From NCBI GenBank assembly GCA_023229465.1, contig JALNZE010000027.1:1-33691 (forward strand): DNA of 33,691 bases. The letters run 5' to 3'. The DNA comes from Chitinophagaceae bacterium (lineage in GTDB: Bacteria; Bacteroidota; Bacteroidia; Chitinophagales; Chitinophagaceae). A model generated the notes under the pieces. That model made no database searches and was not told the origin of the DNA. It saw nothing but the letters and a program-made list of their open reading frames with translations. The translations under genes were made by a program, and so were the position numbers. Shown piece by piece: positions 23,813 through 32,141 of the stretch. Position 1 is the first letter of the stretch. Every line of letters starts with the position of its first letter.

Positions 23813-25549
23813 ATGAAGAAGATATCTTTTAGTATACTGGCAGCCATATTACTGGTTTCCTGCACAAAATTCCTTGATAAATCACCTCTCGATAAACTCA
23901 CACCTGAACAGGCGTTTGTTAATGAGAATACGCTCCAGTTATATGTAAATTCCTTTTATACACAAATGCTGCCCAATGGCCCTACTATTTATAAGGGAGA
24001 TGTAATGTCAGACATTACGGTACCCAATGCAGTACCCCAATATATTGGCGGCACTTTCGGGAGCCAGCAGTCCTCCGGGTGGAGCTGGACTACCCTGCGC
24101 AACATCAATTATTTTCTGGAACATTATAATAACCCTGCTATTACCCAAAAAGCAAGGAACCATTATGCGGGTATTGCCAGATATTTCCGCGCTTTGTTCT
24201 ATTTCAACATGGTTAAACAGTTTGGCAATGTTCCCTGGTACAGTAAAACATTGAATGTAGAAGATGCATCAATGTATAAAACCCAGGATTCAAGAATACT
24301 GGTGATGGACTCTGTATTAGCTGATATTGATTTCGCCTGTAACAATATTTATGTTGCAAAAGATAATTCAGCCTCTCAGATTACAAAATGGGTAGCCCTG
24401 GCTTTGAAATCTAAAATTTGTTTATTTGAAGGAACCTTCCGCAAATATCATACAGAAATCAGTATACCTGTCAGCGCTACACAGTGGTTTCAGGAGGCAG
24501 CAGATGCGGCCAGCAAATTGATTGTGAGTGGTACCTACAAATTGCAAAATACAGGGGCACCTGATAAAGATTATCGTTCTCTTTTCATCAGTGAAAACCC
24601 GGTTTCTACTGAAGTATTGCTCGCCGCTGTATATAACAACTCATTAAAAAAATGGCACGATGCTGCCTGGTGGTACAACAGTGCCACATTGGGTAGCAGG
24701 TTGGGCCTTTCCAAAACTTTTATGAATACATACCTGAACAGTGATGGCAGCCGTTTTACAGATAAAGCAGGTTATGACACGATGCAGTTTCAATATGAAG
24801 TAAAGAACCGTGACAGCAGATTGCAAAGCACTATTCGTGCAGGTGCTTATAAAAGAACTGATGGCTCTCCTGCACCACCTGATTTTACAGTGAGTTATTC
24901 GGGATACCAGATCCAAAAATTTTCAATGGACGATAAATATTTTGATACCAGATCAGAAAGCTATAACTCAATCCCCATTGCTCGTTATGCTGAGGTATTG
25001 TTAAACTATGCTGAAGCAAAAGCAGAAATGGGAACACTTAGTTTAGCCGACTGGAATCTATCCATTGGCGCCTTACGTTCCCGTGCTGGTATCACTAATA
25101 CAACAATGCCAGTGAGTGCGGATCCTTACATGCAGCAATTATTTCCGGATATCAGCAATGCCGTTTTATTAGAGATAAGACGTGAAAGAGCTATTGAGCT
25201 TGCTGCTGAAGGATACCGTTATAATGATCTGATACGCTGGAAGGCAGGTAAATTATTAGAAAAAGGATATGACGGTATTTATGTTCCTGCTAAAGACAAA
25301 TTACTTGACCTTAATGAAGATGGAAAGTTTGATGTTTGTTTTGTAGATAAAACACCTGCTACACGTGTGCCGGGTGTTACCTATTTTTTGCTGGACAATG
25401 TAACGTCTAAATTGTCTAAAGGAACGGGTGGCAACCTGCTTTGGCTGAATAATACACCTAAGAAGTATGATGATAAAAAGTACCTGTATCCGATTCCGGC
25501 TAATGATATGTTACTGAATCCTAATCTGGTACAAAACAAGGGTTGGTAA
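23813..25549 (+). CDS. SusD/RagB-family outer-membrane lipoprotein
   Basis: The 578-residue product has a lipoprotein signal with lipobox LVSC (Cys 17), followed by FLDKSPLDKLTPEQAF, the usual SusD N-terminus. It has SusD helical features: ARYFRALFYFNMVKQFGNVPW, ARYAEVLLNYAEAKAEMG, LLEIRRERAIELAAEGYRYND and LIRWKAGKLLEKGY. The C-terminal YLYPIPANDMLLNPNLVQN is the standard family end. It caps the SusC barrel and binds the ligand at the cell surface. It begins 20 bases after susC. The convergent broken ATPase gene ends 23 bases beyond its stop. Confidence 0.95.
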   Translation: MKKISFSILAAILLVSCTKFLDKSPLDKLTPEQAFVNENTLQLYVNSFYTQMLPNGPTIYKGDVMSDITVPNAVPQYIGGTFGSQQSSGWSWTTLRNINYFLEHYNNPAITQKARNHYAGIARYFRALFYFNMVKQFGNVPWYSKTLNVEDASMYKTQDSRILVMDSVLADIDFACNNIYVAKDNSASQITKWVALALKSKICLFEGTFRKYHTEISIPVSATQWFQEAADAASKLIVSGTYKLQNTGAPDKDYRSLFISENPVSTEVLLAAVYNNSLKKWHDAAWWYNSATLGSRLGLSKTFMNTYLNSDGSRFTDKAGYDTMQFQYEVKNRDSRLQSTIRAGAYKRTDGSPAPPDFTVSYSGYQIQKFSMDDKYFDTRSESYNSIPIARYAEVLLNYAEAKAEMGTLSLADWNLSIGALRSRAGITNTTMPVSADPYMQQLFPDISNAVLLEIRRERAIELAAEGYRYNDLIRWKAGKLLEKGYDGIYVPAKDKLLDLNEDGKFDVCFVDKTPATRVPGVTYFLLDNVTSKLSKGTGGNLLWLNNTPKKYDDKKYLYPIPANDMLLNPNLVQNKGW

Positions 25550-25572
25550 ATTCAGAAAAGAGGCTCTCCAAT

Positions 25573-26730
25573 TTAAAACATACTACCGGGATCTGTCAGC
25601 AGAAAATCCTGCCAGGGGAGACCGTCATCTCCCACGAGCAGGATTTTTGACGGCTGGTATTTTTTTTCAAAAGCCATCATCCCTTTTGTTTCTGCTGCCC
25701 GGCTGCTTTTTACCTCAATAGCTATTAGTTTGTTATTTTTTTCCAGAACAAAATCAACCTCATTGTTTCCCTCTCTCCAATAGTGGATAGTAAAATTTTG
25801 TGTCATAGAATGATTGAGCAGGTGGGCGCCAATGGCCGACTCAACCGTTCTTCCCCATTGCCTTGGCTGGGCCTGTATGTCAGTAAAACTTTCTCTTCTT
25901 TATCCGCTGATTAAGGCTGTATTATGTACCTGGAATTTTGGACTGGAGGCACGCTTACGTAAAATGGTACCTGCGTATTTTTCGATACCCGTGAGCAATC
26001 CTGCTGTATCTAATAAGTTTAGATAGTGAGATAAAGTTGTGGTATTGCCGGCATCCTGTAGTTGCCCCAGTATTTTAGTGAATGAAACTATCTGACCAGA
26101 ATAGAGGCAGCCCAGTTCAAATAGTCTTTTCATTAGGGCTGGCTTATCAATTCGGGTGGTCATTAAAATGTCTTTCGAAACACTGGTTTCAATAAGTGCG
26201 GATTGTATATAGTTTTTCCATCTTACCTCATCATCAATTAATGTTGCCGAACCCGGGTATCCACCAAACCATGCATATTTTTCTGCATTCCAGCCGAAAG
26301 CAGCTTGCATTTCAATAAACGACCAATGACCCATATAAGTTGTTTCAAACCTTCCTGCCAACGATTCTGTTAAGCCTTTTTGTAAAAGCATCCTGGAAGA
26401 CCCAAGGAGGATGACTTTAATGGAAATCTTTGTTCTTGTATCTGCATCCCATAACAATTTTACTGTTTCGCTCCAGTTATCAATTTTTTGTATTTCATCG
26501 ATAATGAGCAAAAAGTCTGCACGCTTACTTTGTTTAAGTTTTAGCCATATATTATCAGAAGCGGCAACGGCATCCGCAGATGTAAAATGGTGTGGAATGG
26601 ATAATTTCTCAACCAACTGATTAACCATGGTTGTTTTGCCTACTTGTCTTGGCCCCATTACAACCTGGATGAACCTTCTTGCCTCCAACGTTCTTTTTAT
26701 AAGTATCTGTAAATGAGCTCTTTCAAACAT
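25573..26730 (-). pseudogene. AAA ATPase with DUF4143, interrupted by one in-frame stop
   Basis: The reading frame encodes about 385 residues with a single TAA at 25900-25902 (codon 277) and no frameshift. Upstream are Walker A GPRQVGKTT, Walker B FLLIIDEIQKI, the sensor-like VILLGSSRMLLQKG and the linker region ending KFQVHNTALISG. Downstream in the same frame, QPRQWGRTVESAIGAHLL and the nuclease-like IHYWREGNNEVDFVLEK with IAIEVKSSRA complete DUF4143. The family is widespread and poorly understood. The ATG at 26730 is preferred, since a TTG at 26748 lies inside the promoter palindrome. One nonsense change explains everything, so it is either a fresh pseudogene, a readthrough gene, or a sequencing error. 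The upstream part alone would make a 276-residue ATPase without its C-terminal domain. Confidence 0.85.
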
Positions 26731-26736
26731 AAAATA

Positions 26737-26764
26737 TATTTTACTCAAAGTATTGAGTAAAATA
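26737..26764. promoter_or_regulatory. 12-bp perfect palindrome over the promoter of the DUF4143 ATPase gene
   Basis: Arms 26737-26748 and 26753-26764 are exact reverse complements around a 4-base spacer. The core reads TTACTCAA-AGTA-TTGAGTAA. On the - strand a TACTTTG box, close to the -7 consensus, begins in the spacer, and the ATG at 26730 is about 11 bases from the expected transcript start. This fits an operator overlapping the promoter. Autoregulation by the ATPase's own product is a possibility only. Confidence 0.5.
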
Positions 26765-26823
26765 AAAATTATTTTGCTCCGGCTCCCTCCTAATCTGGTA
26801 AAGAAACTACTAAAATCACCCGA

Positions 26824-29800
26824 TCAAAACTGAATCGCATCCAACTGCTGCTCTTTAAACAGGGTATTATACTGATTAAAAGATTGTTTCAGTGTGTGTA
26901 ATTTTGTTTTCTCAGCAGCCCATTGTATCAGCAGATCGGCCAGCCTGTTTTTTACTCCCTGCGTTATTCTTGGATCAGATGCATCGGCCAGGCTTTTGAT
27001 ATTAAAGAATTCTGCGTTTAGTTTACTGGGCCAGTTAATCACATCCTGTCCATTCTGTATCCTTCCTTCTACAATGATGGATTCCCAGGCATCAATGGCG
27101 GTGATTAATTTTTTGGCTTCGGCTACTACTGTATCCGCATTACTTACCTCTTTATAAATTTCTGTTTGATGCGCGAGTTGTTTTTTTACTTTACGCAATT
27201 CATTCACCGCCAATTGCATCTCACTGATGGCCGCTACAATTACTGACAATATTTTTTGTTGCTCTGCCCACTCATTTTCGGTTGCCTGAATAGTTGGGTT
27301 AGGCAAAACAGTCAATTCGGTTTCGGTACTTGTATTGTTTAACGTTAAACGTGCTTTGTAATTTCCGGGAACTACGGCATAGCCCCTGTAATCGCCATAC
27401 ACAAAAACATTTTTTACATCTGGCTTAACGCTTTCTGTTCTGATATCCCATAGAAAACGGTTATGTCCTTTTTCGGCACTCAGCATTTTTGTGGGAGACG
27501 GACCACCGGGATACTTTATATAGCTGGTATCTTTCTGATTTGTATAGGTTCTAACCAAAAGCCCATTTGCATCGTAAACACCAAGGGTTAGCGTATCTTT
27601 TTCTGTTACTGCCGGTAAAAAATAATCGAGTATTACACCCTCGGGTGCATTTTCTCCTTGCCTGGGATGATTCGCCTGCCAGCCGCTGCCCCCACCATAT
27701 TTGTAGGATGCTTTTGGTTTAATCAGTCTCACCGTTTGTGCAGTGGTTGTTTCTGCAAATTGCTGAAGGGTACTCAGGTCATCCAGTATCCAAAAAGCTC
27801 TTCCCGCAGTGGAAGCCACCAGATCATTATCGCGGATCATTAAATCGGTAACAGGTACAATGGGCAGATTTAATTGAAAAGGCTTCCAGCTATTTCCGGC
27901 ATCGGAAGAAAGATAAAAACCCCTTTCACTTCCTGCATACAGTATATTGTTATTTTTAGTATCCTCCCTAATCACTTTAATAAAATCATCTGCTTTTACT
28001 CCCCGGTTAATCCTTGTCCATGTTTTGCCAAAATCGGATGTTTTGTAGGTATAAGAATTGTAATCATTGAATTTATACCGGGTTGCCGAAACATAAACCG
28101 TTCCTTTTTCAAACGCTGATACTTCCATACTGTTTATCTGCGATTCGGCAAGATCCGCCGGCGTTACATTATTCCATGTTTTACCACCATTGAGAGTAAC
28201 TTGTACCAGTCCGCAATCGCTGCCTGTCCATATCTCCTCCTTATCCAGCTTGGATTCTGCTACATAAAAGATCGTATTATAATTCTCACCACCCGCGCCT
28301 TCATTGGTAAAGGGTTTACCGCCGGGACCCTGTTTGGTTGTATCGTTTCTGGTAAGATCAGGACTGATTACCTCCCAATTGATTCCGCCATTGGTTGATT
28401 TTAATAATACATTACCCGCATGAAAAATGGTTTTCGGATCATGATGCGATACCAGTATAGGTGCGTTCCAGTTGAAACGGTATTTCATAGCCTTGGGGTC
28501 GATGGCAAGGTTTAAGGTTGGATAGGCTTGCACATCTTTGGATTCTTTTGTTTTTCGATTCAACACTTCAATATATCCCTGGTAACAGCCGCCATACACC
28601 AGGGTAGGATCATTTGGATCGAAAGCGAGATAGGCAGATTCGCAGCCCGCACCATTTTGCCAATCGGTTTCTGTTAAGTCATAGCTGTTATTACGGCTGG
28701 CAATAATAACCGATGTATTATCCTGCTGACCGCCATACACTTTATACGGGAAAGTATTGTCTGTATTTACCCGGTAGAACTGAGCCGTGGGTTGATTCAT
28801 GAGCGTTGACCATGATCTGTTATAATCAAAGCTGATAGAGCCACCGCCATCATCTGCCAGTGCGATAATATTGTTTTTGTTTGGGTTAATCCAGAGATCA
28901 TGTGTATCGCCATGAGCAATACCAACCGATGCAAATGTTTTCCCTCCATCAATCGATTTCATCAAAGGCGCATTGAGTACAAAAACCGTATTCTCGTTTT
29001 TCGGATCCGCATACACTTTCATATAATACCAGGAACGCGCTGAGATATCCTGGTTATTAGAAAGAAGGGCCCATGTTTTACCCGCGTCATTCGAACGGTA
29101 TAGACCTGACTTGGTTTTTTCTGTTTCGATGATGGCGAAGACCAGGTTGTGATTGGCTCTGGATACGGTAATACCAATCTTACCCATGGCAGCAGGCAAT
29201 CCTTCTGTGAGTTTTGTCCAGGTATTTCCCTCATCGGTAGATTTCCAGATGGCTGATCCCGGGCCGCCACTCGAAACAGTCCAGGGAAACCTGCGGTGTT
29301 CCCATGAAGCGGCATAGAGAATGCGCGGATTGGTCATATCCATCGAAAGAGACGCAATACCGGTACTATCATTTATATACAATATTTTTTTCCAGGAAGC
29401 GCCACCGTCTGTTGATTTAAAAATACCACGATCGTTATTGGGGCCATGAACAGTACCCTGTGCAGCCACATAAACGATATCTGAATTTTGTGGATGTACC
29501 ACTACTTCTGCAATATGCCTGGTTTTTTCCAGCCCGATATTTTTCCAGCTTTTACCGGCATCCGTCGATTTGTAAACGCCATTACCATAACTGGTCATCA
29601 CACCCCGTACCGCGTGTTCACCGGTGCCTACATATACTACATTCGGATCTGATTCAGCTACGGCTATATCACCGATAGAACCAACAGTAAAGAACCCGTC
29701 TGAAATATTTTTCCATGAGATACCGCCATCTTCTGTTGTCCATACACCACCACCCGTATAGCCCGTATAAAATTTTTGATCATTATTAATTACACCTGCA

Positions 29801-29931
29801 ATGGCATTGGCCCTGCCTCCACGAAACGGACCGATATTCCGCCATTTGAGATTTTTGAAAGTAGAGTCTGGAATTTGTGCAATGGAAGATGATATGCATG
29901 AAGCGAGGAGTATAGTGGATAGTAGTTTCAT
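26824..29931 (-). CDS. exported Asp-box (sortilin/BNR-like) beta-propeller protein
   Basis: The 1035-residue product has an export signal: either signal peptidase I cleavage after SSIAQ (19) or a lipoprotein signal at LASC (Cys 12). Both fit. It opens with LKWRNIGPFRGGRANAIAGV, typical of the VPS10/sortilin-like glycosyl-hydrolase-annotated family. About ten Asp-box repeats follow, such as STDAGKSWKN, STDGGASWKK, STDEGNTWTK, SNDAGKTWAL, STNGGINWEV, TSDFGKTWTR and SSDAGNSWKP, spread over the first 700 residues. The last third is a beta-sandwich-like segment (near 760-870) and a helical tail with possible coiled coil. A hydrolytic activity is annotation habit rather than proof. It is third in a run with the oxidoreductase and the DUF1080 gene, 44 bases after the latter. 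Confidence 0.85.
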   Translation of the reverse strand: MKLLSTILLASCISSSIAQIPDSTFKNLKWRNIGPFRGGRANAIAGVINNDQKFYTGYTGGGVWTTEDGGISWKNISDGFFTVGSIGDIAVAESDPNVVYVGTGEHAVRGVMTSYGNGVYKSTDAGKSWKNIGLEKTRHIAEVVVHPQNSDIVYVAAQGTVHGPNNDRGIFKSTDGGASWKKILYINDSTGIASLSMDMTNPRILYAASWEHRRFPWTVSSGGPGSAIWKSTDEGNTWTKLTEGLPAAMGKIGITVSRANHNLVFAIIETEKTKSGLYRSNDAGKTWALLSNNQDISARSWYYMKVYADPKNENTVFVLNAPLMKSIDGGKTFASVGIAHGDTHDLWINPNKNNIIALADDGGGSISFDYNRSWSTLMNQPTAQFYRVNTDNTFPYKVYGGQQDNTSVIIASRNNSYDLTETDWQNGAGCESAYLAFDPNDPTLVYGGCYQGYIEVLNRKTKESKDVQAYPTLNLAIDPKAMKYRFNWNAPILVSHHDPKTIFHAGNVLLKSTNGGINWEVISPDLTRNDTTKQGPGGKPFTNEGAGGENYNTIFYVAESKLDKEEIWTGSDCGLVQVTLNGGKTWNNVTPADLAESQINSMEVSAFEKGTVYVSATRYKFNDYNSYTYKTSDFGKTWTRINRGVKADDFIKVIREDTKNNNILYAGSERGFYLSSDAGNSWKPFQLNLPIVPVTDLMIRDNDLVASTAGRAFWILDDLSTLQQFAETTTAQTVRLIKPKASYKYGGGSGWQANHPRQGENAPEGVILDYFLPAVTEKDTLTLGVYDANGLLVRTYTNQKDTSYIKYPGGPSPTKMLSAEKGHNRFLWDIRTESVKPDVKNVFVYGDYRGYAVVPGNYKARLTLNNTSTETELTVLPNPTIQATENEWAEQQKILSVIVAAISEMQLAVNELRKVKKQLAHQTEIYKEVSNADTVVAEAKKLITAIDAWESIIVEGRIQNGQDVINWPSKLNAEFFNIKSLADASDPRITQGVKNRLADLLIQWAAEKTKLHTLKQSFNQYNTLFKEQQLDAIQF

Positions 29932-29936
29932 GATTC

Positions 29937-29964
29937 AATGAATGAATGAGAGAATGAAGGAATG
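29937..29964. repeat. AATG tetranucleotide tract just upstream of the Asp-box gene start
   Basis: Seven successive tetramers occupy 29937-29964; five are AATG and two (AGAG, AAGG) are variants. The tract begins 6 bases upstream of the ATG at 29929-29931, in the untranslated gap after the DUF1080 gene. Slippage here would alter the spacing ahead of the start codon without changing the protein. Confidence 0.55.
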
Positions 29965-29975
29965 GAAGATATTTT

Positions 29976-32099
29976 TTATAGTCGTTTTACACGGATATTT
30001 TTGAAGCGTACCACATCTCCATGCCCCAGAAAACCAATATGGCCACTGGTACGAAGCAGGCCGGGATGTTCTTTGTGATCCATGGTACCGTTGAGTGAGG
30101 CTTCTTTGATATCGCCGTCAAGAATTACTTGTCCGTTTACAGTAACTTTTACTTTCGATCCTTTTACCACCACTTCTTCCTGGTTCCATTCGCCGGTTGG
30201 TTTTAAATAGCCTCTTTTAGCAGGGATCACACCATATACTGAACCATGGTATTGGTAGGGCTGCAGGTTTTTATACATCTCCGCTTCATTATCGAGTATT
30301 TGTAATTCCATTCCCACATACGCCGCATCGCCCTCGAGTGGGGCGCGGATACCCAGACCATTATTGGCACCGGGTGTGAGCTGGAATTCGAAACGGTATT
30401 CAAAATCTGTATATTCTTCTTTGGTAAATAAATTACCGATACCACCCAGTTCAGGATGTGTAACAATGGCGCCTTCTTCATTACGATAGCCGGTAGTGTT
30501 TCCTGTCCATTGATCAAGATTTGTTCCATCAAACAAAACAGTAAATCCTTGTTTCTTTTCTTCCTCACTCAAAATAGTAACCATCGTTTCAGGAATTTCT
30601 CTCAGGTAAATATTTCTATACGCAACATAGGTACCATGTGCTTGCAACTCTATCTGTTCTTTTGAAAAGATAGGTAGCTTACGATCCCAATAATTTTCAA
30701 GTACTACATTATCGGTTACCAATTGACCATTTAAGTAAACAGTAACTTTTGCGCCTTTCATGATGATATGAAAGGTATTCCATTCACCAATTTTATTGTC
30801 GGCTACTACCAAAGGTTTGCTTTGATTAACCTGGTTATTATACAATCCGCCGGATCCTACCTGTGCGCCTACTTCTCTGCGGCTAGTATCCCAGATCTGT
30901 ACCTGCGGACTGCCCCTTAAATAAATACCGGCATCTCCTTTTTCAGTGATCTTCCAATCAACATACATATCAAAATCGCTGTAGGGTTTGGTCGTGGCCA
31001 GGTTATCACCATGACCTGTAAAAACGAGCAGGCCATCTTTTACGATCCAGTCGTTTTTCATTTTTTCACTGGAAGCATTTTGTGCATCCTGTAATTCTTT
31101 TTCCGACATTTTTGAACGGCTGATGGGGTTGCCAACGAGGCCTTTCCAGCCTGTAAGATCTTTTTCGTTAAAGAGTGATACAAAGCCATTATCATAAGGC
31201 ATCACTTTTAAATGTGCCGTTAAATTTTTTACCAGCAGCGCACTGTCTTCACCCTTGATTAGTTGAAGCGCTTTTTCAAGTGTTTCTCTAACCACAGGCC
31301 CCCTGATATCTTTATCTGCCAAAGCAAGACGGGCAGTAATGAGAGCGGCAGCATGATTGATTTCCGGATCATGTAAAGATTTGCTTACAAACATAAATGA
31401 GCTGAAACCCTTAATAAGGGCGGCTTCTGCAAGAATATTCTTTTTCTGTAAAGGATTTTTGGCAGTAGCCATCTGGTCTTGTAAAGAGAGTATCTGTTGT
31501 ACAGCATTTTGTTTGGCGGCTTTGATACTACCAGCCGCTTTTATATCGGGTAATGGTTTGTTTACATTGTCCAGCGCCGCCTGGATATGTTTGCGCGAGG
31601 GATCTTTTGCTTTTGTCAATGCCTTATTAAGCGCGGCAATAGAAGCTTCGGATTGAATGGAAGCCAGCGCCCTGGCGGCATTACCTGCATAAACCTCATC
31701 ATCCAGTAGCTTAACTAATAGTTTCACGGAAGCATTATCGCCCAATAAACCGAGCTGTTGTATAATAAAATCTTTTGCATAAAAAGATTGAGCAGCGGCC
31801 CACCTGTTGGATAGAATGGCAGCCGTCTGTTTTTTCTTTCCAGCGTCATTCGCTACCTGGTTAACATAAGCGCTTAGTGCATAGCTGGCTTTTAATTTTA
31901 ACGAATCATCATCCAGCATAATAAGCAAAGCATGCCAGTTGGTTTTGTTCCACAACTGCATGCTGCTGAGGGCAGCAGCGGCTTCTGCCGGGCGCTGGTA
32001 AGGGAAAACAACAATCGTATTGGTTACCGTTTCGTTTTGTGCGGATAGCTGAACGAAACCTGTAGTGAGTAGCAATAAACCTAAAAATAATTTTTTCAT
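29976..32099 (-). CDS. exported HEAT-repeat protein with two DUF1080 domains
   Basis: The 707-residue product begins with a signal peptide (MKKLFLGLLLLTTGFVQLSA, cleavage after AQ near 21). Residues about 35-300 are helical and HEAT-like, with QQLGLLGDNASVKLLVKLLD and NAARALASIQSEASIAALNK. A first DUF1080 domain covers about 306-500 (FVSLFNEKDLTGWKGL, DAGIYLRGSPQVQIWD, YVAYRNIYLREIPE). A second covers about 516-707 (GFTVLFDGTNLDQWTG, GANNGLGIRAP, VRFKNIRVKRL). The ATG at 32099 is chosen because it opens the signal peptide; an upstream in-frame start at 32120 adds seven polar residues. Action on 3-keto-glycosides is inferred from the family and from the adjacent oxidoreductase, 42 bases upstream. 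Confidence 0.88.
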   Translation of the reverse strand: MKKLFLGLLLLTTGFVQLSAQNETVTNTIVVFPYQRPAEAAAALSSMQLWNKTNWHALLIMLDDDSLKLKASYALSAYVNQVANDAGKKKQTAAILSNRWAAAQSFYAKDFIIQQLGLLGDNASVKLLVKLLDDEVYAGNAARALASIQSEASIAALNKALTKAKDPSRKHIQAALDNVNKPLPDIKAAGSIKAAKQNAVQQILSLQDQMATAKNPLQKKNILAEAALIKGFSSFMFVSKSLHDPEINHAAALITARLALADKDIRGPVVRETLEKALQLIKGEDSALLVKNLTAHLKVMPYDNGFVSLFNEKDLTGWKGLVGNPISRSKMSEKELQDAQNASSEKMKNDWIVKDGLLVFTGHGDNLATTKPYSDFDMYVDWKITEKGDAGIYLRGSPQVQIWDTSRREVGAQVGSGGLYNNQVNQSKPLVVADNKIGEWNTFHIIMKGAKVTVYLNGQLVTDNVVLENYWDRKLPIFSKEQIELQAHGTYVAYRNIYLREIPETMVTILSEEEKKQGFTVLFDGTNLDQWTGNTTGYRNEEGAIVTHPELGGIGNLFTKEEYTDFEYRFEFQLTPGANNGLGIRAPLEGDAAYVGMELQILDNEAEMYKNLQPYQYHGSVYGVIPAKRGYLKPTGEWNQEEVVVKGSKVKVTVNGQVILDGDIKEASLNGTMDHKEHPGLLRTSGHIGFLGHGDVVRFKNIRVKRL

Positions 32100-32141
32100 G
32101 TAGCAGTTTTGATTGAACATAATAGAAACCTGATATCATAC

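Noticed and set aside
25573..25806. Separate 77-residue gene downstream of the ATPase fragment
   Set aside because: It is the in-frame continuation of the DUF4143 gene after a single stop; conserved residues extend upstream of its apparent ATG.
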